Translations under genes and position numbers: made by a program | The notes under the pieces: generated by a model | Told to the model about the DNA's origin: nothing | Databases searched by the model: none | What the model saw: only the letters and a program-made list of their open reading frames with translations | Part shown: positions 26,065 through 33,236 of the stretch, piece by piece | How the letters are laid out: the number at the start of each line of letters is the position of its first letter | How positions within the stretch are numbered: the stretch's first letter is position 1 | DNA from: an uncultured Solirubrobacterales bacterium | GTDB lineage: Bacteria; Actinomycetota; Thermoleophilia; Solirubrobacterales; 70-9 | Direction: 5' to 3' | Length of the DNA: 48,307 bases | NCBI GenBank assembly: GCA_903933815.1 | Contig: CAIZLN010000108.1 | Location: 1-48,307 of the forward strand

Positions 26065-26589
26065 TCAGATGACTTCGGTTTCGAGCTCGGCCAGGTGCGC
26101 TTCGATCCCGCCCGGGCCGGTGAGGCCGGCCAGTGCTTCCTTCAGGCCGGTGGCCGACGATGGCACCGAGACCTCCATCATCATCGTGTAGAGCGGCGCT
26201 GTCGAGTCACCGGTACGCCTGGTCCTGAGGTCGGTGATGTTGACATCACTGGCTGCCAGCAGAGCAGCGACATCGTGCACCATTCCGGGCCGGTCCGCGC
26301 CGTACACGGTCAGTACATGTGTCGGACCGGCGCCACGGTCGAGGTCCGAGACCGGACTGACCGTGATTCCGCCAAGATCGAACTCGTTTCCGACCTCCTC
26401 GAGCCTCGCCGAAATCTCCCCGAGGTCAGCGCTTTCGGGCACCGAGACGATCAGCATCACTGCGAACTGGCCGTGCAGGATCGACATCTGGGAGTCGTCC
26501 ACATTGCCGTCGAAGTCGAGCAGGGCTCCGGTGATGGCGGCGACTATTCCGGGTCGGTCTCGCCCGATGGCGGTAACCGCGAGGTTCAA
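26065..26589 (-). CDS. Tandem ACT-domain protein, GcvR-like
   Basis: This 174-residue protein is built of two ACT domains (about 1-85 and 90-174), each with the amino-acid-binding RDRPGIVAAITG / ADRPGMVHDVAA turn. This is the architecture of GcvR, the accessory repressor of the glycine cleavage system, though in actinobacteria the role is untested. I set the start at TTG 26589: it overlaps the DegV stop as TTGA and begins the first beta-strand (LNLAVTAIG). The longer frame to 26697 would lie inside degV and has a sequence with no ACT character. It probably senses an amino acid. Confidence 0.78.
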   Translation of the reverse strand: MNLAVTAIGRDRPGIVAAITGALLDFDGNVDDSQMSILHGQFAVMLIVSVPESADLGEISARLEEVGNEFDLGGITVSPVSDLDRGAGPTHVLTVYGADRPGMVHDVAALLAASDVNITDLRTRRTGDSTAPLYTMMMEVSVPSSATGLKEALAGLTGPGGIEAHLAELETEVI

Positions 26590-27470
26590 GACTTCGACCC
26601 TACGAGATCGGTCGGCATGGTCCCGAGTGCTACCAGTCCGGGGCCTGCGTGGCAGCCGAGCACGGTTGACATTTCGTCGAGGAATGCCCCTTCGCACTGG
26701 AACACCTCCCGGCAGTGGGCGGCGAGGTCGCCAGCCAGCTCCGGGGCCTGGATGTGCTGGGCAGTCCAGGTCGTGTCGCCCTGACGGGCCACTTCGGTGG
26801 CCATGTCCTTCAGCCGTTGCATCGCCTTCGCCTGAGTGCGGACCTTCTCGACCGGCTTGACCGTCTCCTGAAGGGTGATGATCGGCTTTATCTTGAGGGC
26901 CGAGCCAATCCAGGCCTGGGCACTCCCGATCCTGCCACCTTTCCGCAAGTAATCAAGCGTGTCGACCATGATCCAGGTGCCGAGGTTCTCCCGGGCAGCT
27001 TCGGCCCGTCTGGCAGCTTCTCCGGCCGACGCGCCTTCACCGATCGCATTGGCAGCAGCCAGGACGCTGAGTGCGAGTCCGCCTGCAGTCGTCCTTGAGT
27101 CGACCACGGTGATCCGTTCCCCGCCTTTGCCTTCCTTGCTCAGCTGGGCAGCAGCCTGACGGGCGGCATCGCAGGTGCCGGATATGCCGGCCGAAATGTG
27201 AACCGAGACGATCTCCTTGCCCTGAGCAAGCAGCGGCTCGTACACCGCCATGAAGTCTCCGATAGAAGGCTGTGAGGTGGTGGTCAGGTCAGGGCTTTCG
27301 ATCACCGCCTTGTAGAAATCCCTGTAATCCGTGATCTCGCTCTCGGGTCTTTGCTCACCGTTGAGGATCACGTAGAGGCTGACGACGCTGATGTCTAGTC
27401 GCTCGCGGTCTTCGGCCGTCAGCGAGGCGGTCGAGTCCGTGACGAGAGCGGTTCCTGATTCGCTGGCCAC
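26586..27470 (-). CDS. DegV/FakB-family fatty-acid-binding protein
   Basis: DegV proteins bind a single fatty acid. In Firmicutes the FakB members present it to the kinase FakA for phosphorylation. The family fold is clear: the N-terminal VTDSTASL, the T-S-Q-P-S loop (about 92-97) and ISAGISGTC contact the carboxylate, and VDSRTTAGGLAL follows. The length of 294 residues is typical. No FakA-like kinase is in the window. The start is GTG at 27470. The stop overlaps the GcvR-like start. A divergent gene begins 97 bases away. Confidence 0.88.
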   Translation of the reverse strand: MASESGTALVTDSTASLTAEDRERLDISVVSLYVILNGEQRPESEITDYRDFYKAVIESPDLTTTSQPSIGDFMAVYEPLLAQGKEIVSVHISAGISGTCDAARQAAAQLSKEGKGGERITVVDSRTTAGGLALSVLAAANAIGEGASAGEAARRAEAARENLGTWIMVDTLDYLRKGGRIGSAQAWIGSALKIKPIITLQETVKPVEKVRTQAKAMQRLKDMATEVARQGDTTWTAQHIQAPELAGDLAAHCREVFQCEGAFLDEMSTVLGCHAGPGLVALGTMPTDLVGSKS

Positions 27471-27567
27471 GGCACGGTTCTATCAGACCTGCGCGACCCC
27501 GTTGCCATCCGGCCGCCCGGGACCGGCACCGGTAACGCCCGGCCCCGGCTCTTTATAGGCTTCAGGC

Positions 27568-27822
27568 ATGCCTAAGACCGTCCTTTTCAGATGCCCCGCA
27601 CCGACAGACCGCCTGTGTCCCTGTGGCCGGGCCGCCCGGTCGCTGAAGCAGGCCGGAGTCGAGTTCGAAACCAGGCGGGTGCCAGTAAGAAAGTCAAGGC
27701 GGCCGGAGATCCTGGAGCTGACCGGTCAGAAGCGTGTTCCGGTGCTGGTTTACGGTGATGATGTAGTTCATGATTCGAAGCGCATCGTCGAGTTCGTCGA
27801 GCGCGAGTTCGGTACGCGCTAA
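27568..27822 (+). CDS. Thioredoxin-fold protein (glutaredoxin/GST N-terminal type)
   Basis: This 84-residue stand-alone thioredoxin-fold domain resembles the N-terminal half of glutathione transferases or a glutaredoxin. The active-site region reads C9-P-A-P-T-D-R-L-C17-P-C19-G, with a Cys-Pro-Cys motif in place of CPYC. The cis-Pro loop is RVPVLVYG, and the helix DSKRIVEFVE is the usual GST end. Actinobacteria of this type usually lack glutathione, so mycothiol or a protein partner is likely. It lies ten bases before the A-type Fe-S carrier gene. Confidence 0.75.
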   Translation: MPKTVLFRCPAPTDRLCPCGRAARSLKQAGVEFETRRVPVRKSRRPEILELTGQKRVPVLVYGDDVVHDSKRIVEFVEREFGTR

Positions 27823-27825
27823 CCT
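27820..27825 (+). promoter_or_regulatory. Candidate -10 box overlapping a stop codon
   Basis: TAACCT fits TANNNT and includes the TAA stop of the preceding gene. The ATG of the Fe-S carrier gene follows after six bases, the spacing expected of a leaderless transcript. Confidence 0.3.
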
Positions 27826-27831
27826 CTGTTC

Positions 27832-28206
27832 ATGTCCGAAGCTACTGAGTCAGCAATCGTCCTCTCCGAAATCGCTGCCGAGAAGATCGCCGAAATGATC
27901 GGTGATCAGCCCGAGGGTGAAGAGCAGGCCCTGCGGGTCGCCGTGAAGGGCGGAGGCTGTTCCGGGTTCCAGTACGCGCTTGCGTTTGATGCAAAGTCCG
28001 AAGACGACCATGTCTTCGAGCATCGTGGCGTTTCGGTCATCGTTGACAAAGTCAGCATGCAGTTCGTCTTCGGTTCCGAGGTCGACTACGTCGAAGGTCT
28101 CACCGGCGCCGGATTCCAGGTCAACAACCCCAACGTTGTTGCTGCCTGTGGTTGCGGGTCGTCCTTTCAGGTCAAGGACGATGCCGAAGGACCCGTTTCC
28201 GTCTGA
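27832..28206 (+). CDS. A-type iron-sulfur carrier (IscA/ErpA/HesB family)
   Basis: A-type carriers receive Fe-S clusters from the scaffold and deliver them to apo-enzymes. The three Cys ligands are present: Cys43 in GGCSGFQY and Cys106 and Cys108 in ACGCG, with the family segment YVEGLTGAGFQVNNPN between. The length of 124 residues includes an N-terminal extension of about ten residues. There is no Shine-Dalgarno sequence; a TAACCT box lies six bases before the ATG. It stands alone rather than in a suf operon. Confidence 0.9.
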   Translation: MSEATESAIVLSEIAAEKIAEMIGDQPEGEEQALRVAVKGGGCSGFQYALAFDAKSEDDHVFEHRGVSVIVDKVSMQFVFGSEVDYVEGLTGAGFQVNNPNVVAACGCGSSFQVKDDAEGPVSV

Positions 28207-28275
28207 GCATTCCCTGAGTCCTGCGGGTCGGCAATCGACGCGGGGGGCCTCGGCCTGTACTGGCCAGTAACAATT

Positions 28276-28333
28276 CTTCACACAAAGTTCCCACACTCGT
28301 AACAGCGGGCGGGGCTACTTGGCCCACACTCGT
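28276..28333 (+). promoter_or_regulatory. PHO-box-like direct repeats upstream of the pst block
   Basis: CTTCACACAAA (28276-28286) and GTTCCCACACT (28287-28297) are adjacent 11-base units with a shared TTCnCAC core. That is the spacing of actinobacterial PhoP direct repeats, whose consensus begins GTTCACC. A longer copy, CCCACACTCGT, recurs at 28290-28300 and 28323-28333, 33 bases apart (three units), each followed by AACAGC. Binding by PhoP is inferred from the downstream pst genes. Confidence 0.4.
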
Positions 28334-28340
28334 CTCAACA

Positions 28341-28359
28341 GCATGAGAACCGCTCATGC
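28341..28359 (+). promoter_or_regulatory. Hairpin in the leader just before a strong ribosome-binding site
   Basis: GCATGAG (28341-28347), five loop bases and CTCATGC (28353-28359) form a perfect 7-bp stem. It ends 11 bases before AAGGAG (28371-28376), the ribosome-binding site of the gene at 28387. It could be an operator or a leader structure that affects translation. Confidence 0.4.
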
Positions 28360-28386
28360 GATCCATCTGCAAGGAGATTGAGACAA

Positions 28387-29364
28387 ATGTCGGGGACTTC
28401 AACTTTCGAACGGAGACAGCTCACGCAGGGTGTCATCCTTGCGGTTGCCTTCTTGTTTTCTCTATTGATCGGCATGTGGCTGGCCAAGCCAGCCGCTGCT
28501 GTTCCGATCGGTTCACCAACGCTAACGGTAAGCACGCCCGCTGATGATCCGGTGTTTCGCGATGTGATCTGCGAGGGCTCAGTCAAGGAAGCCGACCAGA
28601 GTCAGCCGGAGCCCGAACCAGAGGTCACCCCGACAGGTGCCTCTGGAGCCACAGGTGAGACCGGTCCGACCGGACCGACTGGACCGACCGGACCTACGGA
28701 AGAAGAGGAAGAGCCACCGTACGTCGTTGAGAATCTCTACGAGTACGAGTTCAGCTGCGACAAGGAAGTTTTCTCATACTCCATCGTGACCAACCGGGAT
28801 GTGGGTTCGTTTGAGACAGAAACCCTCGGCTTCCTTCCAAACGATGACCCGGCCCCCGGCCTTTTGCCGGCCCCGCCTGCAGCGCAGGTTGGAGTCGGCG
28901 AGGACTTCTTCTGCCTCGGCGGAATTCCCGCCCTGGGAGTCGGGTGTTACGCCAGCCCGGGGAAGACACCGGCCGTGAGGCTGAACATCGGCAACTCGGT
29001 CAAGGGAAAGATCTCCTTCGACATGCCGCTCTGTGAGGCCTACGACCAGCCCCAGTTCTCGGTCGTAGTGATGACCGAGCTCGGCTCGTACAACGATGCC
29101 GACCAAACCAAGCCCCCGGTAGTCAAGGGGCCGTGGATCGTCACTTCGGAGCCGATTGCGCTGGACACGGCCGCGGTCGAGTGTGACGAGCCACTGCTTC
29201 TGAAGGAGGACGTCGAGACGGCAGTTAGCAGGCAGGGCAACCTCTATGAGAGGGCGCTGAAGTCCTGCAACGCGGTCTCGAAGGCCAAGAGCCGGAAGGC
29301 CCGCACAAAGGCCCGGGCCAGCTGCACGAAGGCGACCAAGGCGGCCAGAAGGTTCATCGGCTGA
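28387..29364 (+). CDS. Secreted protein with collagen-like Gly-X-Thr repeats and a C-terminal two-Cys basic tail
   Basis: This is an exported protein of 325 residues without a recognised enzymatic domain. A signal peptide or anchor lies at about residues 15-38 (hydrophobic core ILAVAFLFSLLIGMWLA). Residues 84-104 are seven Gly-X-Thr triplets (one GAS, GAT, GET, then four GPT), followed by an acidic EEEEE run. The middle part (about 112-270) looks beta-rich with paired Cys. The last 35 residues are Lys/Arg/Ala-rich with Cys294 and Cys313 (SCNAVSKAK...ASCTKATKAARR). The ATG at 28387 has AAGGAG ten bases upstream; an in-frame TTG at 28378 is too close to it. It lies directly before pstS and behind PHO-like repeats, so a surface role under phosphate limitation is suggested. 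Confidence 0.75.
   Translation: MSGTSTFERRQLTQGVILAVAFLFSLLIGMWLAKPAAAVPIGSPTLTVSTPADDPVFRDVICEGSVKEADQSQPEPEPEVTPTGASGATGETGPTGPTGPTGPTEEEEEPPYVVENLYEYEFSCDKEVFSYSIVTNRDVGSFETETLGFLPNDDPAPGLLPAPPAAQVGVGEDFFCLGGIPALGVGCYASPGKTPAVRLNIGNSVKGKISFDMPLCEAYDQPQFSVVVMTELGSYNDADQTKPPVVKGPWIVTSEPIALDTAAVECDEPLLLKEDVETAVSRQGNLYERALKSCNAVSKAKSRKARTKARASCTKATKAARRFIG
28636..28698 (+). repeat. Collagen-like triplet repeat
   Basis: Seven in-frame 9-base units encode Gly-X-Thr. The last five are near-identical variants of GGACCGACT/GGTCCGACC. Such repeats change length easily by slippage. Confidence 0.7.
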
Positions 29365-29379
29365 GCCTTCCTTCAGCTC

Positions 29380-29427
29380 GCCCGCCGTCGCCGGTCTTCC
29401 GGCAGGTGGCATTGAGCGGCGGCGGGC
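29380..29427 (+). terminator. Stem-loop between the collagen-like gene and pstS
   Basis: GCCCGCCGTCGC (29380-29391) pairs with GCGGCGGCGGGC (29416-29427) over 12 bp with one G-U pair. A small CCGG-TCTT-CCGG hairpin sits in the loop. A short pyrimidine stretch (CCTTTC) follows. It may stop or attenuate transcription from upstream, or protect the pstS mRNA end. Confidence 0.45.
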
Positions 29428-29437
29428 AAGACCTTTC

Positions 29438-29467
29438 ATAAAAAAAGAAAAAAGGAGAAAAGGAAAG
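29438..29467 (+). promoter_or_regulatory. A-rich leader and double ribosome-binding site of pstS
   Basis: The 30 bases before the pstS ATG are almost pure purine, mostly A, which is striking in a GC-rich genome. AGGAG at 29453-29457 is ten bases from the ATG and AGGAA (29461-29465) only two. The unstructured leader should favour high translation. TTGAGC (29412-29417) and CATAAA (29437-29442) could be a weak local promoter. Confidence 0.5.
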
Positions 29468-30277
29468 ATGAAGACCAAAAAAACACTCCTCGGCCTCCTG
29501 GTCGCAGCAGTGCTACTCACCGGGCTGCCCGCGATGGCGCAGGCAGCAACGATAACCATCAGTGGTTCGACCACGGTTGCCCCGCTGGTAACTCTGCTCG
29601 CCAAGGGCTATGTGAATTCCCCGGCAGGCAAGGGCACGAAGTTCAAGCTGCTTCAGGGGGGCTCGGACATTGGCGTTGCCGACGTTGCCCGCGGCAGGGT
29701 TTCGATCGGTATGTCGTCAAGGATTCCCAAACCGAGCGACCCGGGTGGACTCGTGTTCAACGAGATCGCCAAGGATGCTCTCTGCATCGCAACACACAGG
29801 AGCAACCCGGTCGCCAACTTCACCCAGGAGCAGGTCCAGTCGATTTTCGCGGGTGAAGCCCGTAACTGGAACGGGATCCCGGGGTCAAACAAGTCCGGCA
29901 CGATCAACATTGTGATCAGGACCGCGGCATCTGGCACCCAGGACGCATTCGACAAGATCTTCATGGCCCCGAAGAAGACATTCTCCGGTGCCACGCAGAA
30001 GGCGTCGAACGGCCTGATCCAGCAGCAGCTACAGCGTGATCCACTGGCCATCGGCTACGTCTCACTGGCCTTCCAAAGCGGCGTGCACGTCTCCAACTAC
30101 AAGGGTGTGCCATGCAGCCTCAGGGCGGCGAAGTCGGGTCAGTACCCGGGCACCAGGCCACTGTTCCTTGTTACTCGTGGAGCCGCTTCCGGTGCGAGTG
30201 AACAGTTCATCAACTGGATCCGCAACAACCCGGCTGCACTGAGGATCGCCGCCAAGGAGTGGGTCCCCTTCAAGTAG
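29468..30277 (+). CDS. pstS: Phosphate ABC transporter, substrate-binding protein
   Basis: PstS captures extracellular phosphate for the PstCAB importer. The 269-residue protein has a signal peptide (TLLGLLVAAVLLTGLPAMAQA) and no lipobox Cys, so it may be released or held by other means. Phosphate-contact loops of the family are visible: ISGSTTVAPL, LQGGSDIGVADVARG, GMSSR and TAASGTQDAF. Translation should be strong given the A-rich leader. It is followed by pstC after 33 bases. The absence of a lipid anchor in a monoderm organism is odd, and the nearby lipoprotein and surface protein genes may compensate. Confidence 0.93.
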   Translation: MKTKKTLLGLLVAAVLLTGLPAMAQAATITISGSTTVAPLVTLLAKGYVNSPAGKGTKFKLLQGGSDIGVADVARGRVSIGMSSRIPKPSDPGGLVFNEIAKDALCIATHRSNPVANFTQEQVQSIFAGEARNWNGIPGSNKSGTINIVIRTAASGTQDAFDKIFMAPKKTFSGATQKASNGLIQQQLQRDPLAIGYVSLAFQSGVHVSNYKGVPCSLRAAKSGQYPGTRPLFLVTRGAASGASEQFINWIRNNPAALRIAAKEWVPFK

Positions 30278-30310
30278 GGGCACCCGTCTCCAAAAAAGGA
30301 AATCAAGGAA

Positions 30311-31330
30311 GTGTCATCTCTGACCTATGAAGCCACGGGCATCCCCGTGGAATCAGAGGAGGCAGATCCCGTGAACCGGCGCGTCGAGCTGTTGCTCGGC
30401 GCGCTGGCTTCATCGGTTCTGCTTTTCATTGCCGGGATGATCCTCTTCACGCTGTTCAAGGCATGGCCCTCTTTCGCAGCTAACGGCCTGGCCTGGTTTG
30501 GCGCCGGCGGCAACGTTGACGCACAGCTCACCGACATCTTCAACTCGCCCGCTGACCCTGCCGACTACATCTACAAGCTGCGTGCGTGGCCACTTATCTG
30601 GTCGACCATTCTGATCTCGGCCCTCTCGGTTCTTCTGGCCACCTTTATCGCAGTTTTTTCATCGATTTTCATCGTTCACTTTGCCCCCGGACCGCTGCAG
30701 AAGCTGATTGAGCCGGTTGTGAAGTACCTCGCTGCTGTTCCTTCAGTGGTCTACGGACTGATCGGGATTCTGGTTTTGGTTCCGTGGATCAACAGCACCT
30801 TCATCACGGAGGAAATGAGGAGCTCCGTTGCCTACGTGATCCAGCTTGACGGCAGCAGCGTGATGGCCGGGGTGATGATTCTGACGGTCATGATCCTCCC
30901 GATCATGATCGCCCTGATCGTCGATTCACTCAGGGCAGTGCCGCTCAACTGGAGAGAAGGCGCACTCGCCCTCGGGGTCAACAAATGGAGGGCAGTCAGG
31001 ACCGTCTCCGTACGCGCCATCCGTCCGGCGATAGTCGCGGCCGCGGTGCTCGCAACGGCAAGGGCCCTGGGTGAAGCGATCATGCTCGCGATGGTGACCG
31101 GGTCAATCGGTTTCGCCCCCAACCCGTTTGACGGCTTTCTCTTTTTCATGGAGCCATCCCGGCCCCTTGCGCCCTCAATCCTTGACGGCGAGGAAGGACT
31201 CTCGGTCGTGCCCTTCGGTGAGACTATGTACGCCTTCGGCTTTATCCTGATCGTCTCCTGCGTGTTTTTCTCTTTCTCGGGCTGGGCGATCCGTCAGTCA
31301 CTTGGCCGCTACAGCATCGGAGCGCGGTAG
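30311..31330 (+). CDS. pstC: Phosphate ABC transporter permease
   Basis: PstC is one of the two membrane subunits of the phosphate importer. Six transmembrane stretches are visible, with the loop carrying the ABC-contact segment LNWREGALALGVNKWRAVRTV (EAA motif) before the fifth. The length of 339 residues fits. Two starts compete: GTG 30311, after an A-rich AGGAAATCAAGGAA leader like that of pstS, and GTG 30371, with GAGGAGG eight bases upstream. The second would remove 20 hydrophilic residues only. pstA begins two bases after the stop. Confidence 0.92.
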   Translation: MSSLTYEATGIPVESEEADPVNRRVELLLGALASSVLLFIAGMILFTLFKAWPSFAANGLAWFGAGGNVDAQLTDIFNSPADPADYIYKLRAWPLIWSTILISALSVLLATFIAVFSSIFIVHFAPGPLQKLIEPVVKYLAAVPSVVYGLIGILVLVPWINSTFITEEMRSSVAYVIQLDGSSVMAGVMILTVMILPIMIALIVDSLRAVPLNWREGALALGVNKWRAVRTVSVRAIRPAIVAAAVLATARALGEAIMLAMVTGSIGFAPNPFDGFLFFMEPSRPLAPSILDGEEGLSVVPFGETMYAFGFILIVSCVFFSFSGWAIRQSLGRYSIGAR

Positions 31331-31332
31331 CT

Positions 31333-32307
31333 GTGCCAATGGTGTCCGGGAAGAGTCGTCGGCCCATCAAGGCCAGAGGATCGAGGAAGGTCAGGGCTCG
31401 CGGTGTCTGGAGCATCGGCGATCGTGTCGGTCTCACCATTGCCTGGGCCACTGGAATATTCCTCTGCCTGGTGGCCTTTTCGGTGACTATCTACCTCGCC
31501 CTGAAAGGGGTCCAGTACCTCAATCTGGACATTCTGATCTCCCGGCCTGAAGCTGGGACGGAACAGAGCGAGACCGGTGGCATTCTTGACCCGATGATCG
31601 GCACTCTGCTTCTGACCATTCTCGGAACGGCAATTGCTGCTCCGATCGGCGTCGGGATTGCGATCTGGCTGACCGAGTACGGACGGCCCTCCTTGCTGGC
31701 CAGGTTTGTCGAGGCCGGGATCGAGATGCTTGTCGGGGCTCCCTCGATCGCACTTGCGATCTTCGGACTTCTCATTTTCCAGAATTCCTTCATGGCTCCG
31801 TTTTCGTTCACTGCTGAAGGGGGAGCGGTTTTCGGAAGGTCATTTTTTGCCGCGGGAGCGATCATGTCACTGATCGCTCTGCCGTTTGTGGTCGGAGGAA
31901 CCCGGGAGGCTCTCAACTCGATCCCGAAGCATGTTCGCGAGGCTTCCTATGCCCTCGGGAAGGATCAGGCCTCGACCATACGACGAGTCCTGCTTCCCAG
32001 CGCAAGGTCCGGCATCGCAACCGGAACGACCCTCGGCATGGCTCAGATCATCGGTGAGACGGCGGTTGTAGTGGTGCTGCTCGGGGCATCGCTTCAACTG
32101 GCTCCTGAAGGAGCTATTCCCGTCCTCGATGTGCTCAAGGGCACCGGAAGCACCCTGACCAGCTACGTCTACCAGAACTCACCAGCGGGCGAGGGCAAAG
32201 CGCCCGAAAAAGCCTATGCCGCTGCCTTCGTCCTCCTGCTCATCGTGATCGCTCTGAACCTTTTCGTAAACCAGATTTCCAAGAGAGGAAGGCACACATG
32301 GGGATAG
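31333..32307 (+). CDS. pstA: Phosphate ABC transporter permease
   Basis: PstA is the second permease subunit and pairs with PstC. The 324-residue protein has a basic N-terminus (SRRPIKARGSRKVRARG), then six membrane segments. The EAA-loop (IPKHVREASYALGKDQASTIRRVLLP) binds the ATPase. The start is GTG, two bases after pstC; the stop lies within pstB (10-base overlap). Expression must be tightly coupled to both neighbours. Confidence 0.92.
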   Translation: MPMVSGKSRRPIKARGSRKVRARGVWSIGDRVGLTIAWATGIFLCLVAFSVTIYLALKGVQYLNLDILISRPEAGTEQSETGGILDPMIGTLLLTILGTAIAAPIGVGIAIWLTEYGRPSLLARFVEAGIEMLVGAPSIALAIFGLLIFQNSFMAPFSFTAEGGAVFGRSFFAAGAIMSLIALPFVVGGTREALNSIPKHVREASYALGKDQASTIRRVLLPSARSGIATGTTLGMAQIIGETAVVVVLLGASLQLAPEGAIPVLDVLKGTGSTLTSYVYQNSPAGEGKAPEKAYAAAFVLLLIVIALNLFVNQISKRGRHTWG

Positions 32308-33236
32308 AGAGTGCCGACGAGGTCCACGACCGGACCGAAAGCGGAATACCACCGATCAAGCGGATCGTTGTCAACGGCGAGATGCCACCCGTCAGGGTCT
32401 CTCAGGGGGAGGCTAACGGTGCCCCGACCCATATTGCTGAGTCGTTTGTCATCGATCAAGGCGCGATGGCCCCGGCCTGGACCGAGGAGCGTATGAAGGT
32501 CGAATCGCTCGGTGTCAGATTCGACCGCAAGGAAGCGGTCAAGGACGTCTCGATTGAGGTCAACTCGGGCGAGGTTCTGGCGCTTATCGGACCATCGGGT
32601 TGCGGAAAGACAACGCTGCTGCGGTCGTTGAACAAGTTGGTTGACCTGACTCCGACTGCGGTTAGAAGCGGCCGGATAATGCTCGACGGTCAGGACACCG
32701 ATCTGATGGACGACACTCTGCTTCGCAAGAAAGTCGGGATGCTTTTCCAGCAGCCAAATCCGTTCCCGATGAGCATTTTCGACAATGTGGCTTACGGTCT
32801 GCGCGAGCGGGGAACCAAACGTCCCGGCAAGAAGGAGCTCGAGCCGATCGTGGTTGATGCCCTCGAGCGTGCGGGGATATGGGCAGAGGTTTCCGACAAC
32901 CTGAGCCATCCAGCCCTGTCGCTTTCAGGTGGACAGCAGCAGCGCCTCTGTATCGCCCGCTCGCTGGCCGTCAGGCCTGAGGTCCTCCTCCTTGACGAGC
33001 CCTGCTCGGCACTTGACCCGATCTCTACCGCGATCATCGAGGAGACGATTGTCGAGCTGAAGTCGGAGATCGCGATTGTGATTGTGACCCACAATCTCCA
33101 GCAGGCCGAGCGAGTCGCCGATCAGGTCGGCTTCATGTATCTGGGCGACCTGGTCGAGTATGGCTCGGTTGAGCAGGTTTTCAATGCCCCGATGGCCGAG
33201 CGCACCAAGGATTATGTGCGGGGTGATTTCGGATGA
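32298..33236 (+). CDS. pstB: Phosphate ABC transporter ATPase with an N-terminal extension
   Basis: PstB hydrolyses ATP to drive phosphate import. All ABC motifs are present: Walker A GPSGCGKT, the Q-loop FQQPNPFPMS typical of PstB, the signature LSGGQQQR, Walker B VLLLDEP and the H-loop THNLQQ. The first 65 residues (up to Met66 at 32493) precede the ABC fold and are not part of usual PstB proteins of about 250 residues. GAGGAAGG before the ATG at 32298 supports translation of the extension. GAGGAG shortly before Met66 may allow a short form too. It overlaps pstA by ten bases and the lipoprotein gene by four. No phoU is present. Confidence 0.93.
   Translation: MGIESADEVHDRTESGIPPIKRIVVNGEMPPVRVSQGEANGAPTHIAESFVIDQGAMAPAWTEERMKVESLGVRFDRKEAVKDVSIEVNSGEVLALIGPSGCGKTTLLRSLNKLVDLTPTAVRSGRIMLDGQDTDLMDDTLLRKKVGMLFQQPNPFPMSIFDNVAYGLRERGTKRPGKKELEPIVVDALERAGIWAEVSDNLSHPALSLSGGQQQRLCIARSLAVRPEVLLLDEPCSALDPISTAIIEETIVELKSEIAIVIVTHNLQQAERVADQVGFMYLGDLVEYGSVEQVFNAPMAERTKDYVRGDFG

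Noticed and set aside
26590-26697. 36-codon N-terminal extension of the ACT-domain protein
   Set aside because: It is Arg-rich, lies within degV and has no ACT sequence. TTG 26589 overlaps the degV stop as a coupled start.
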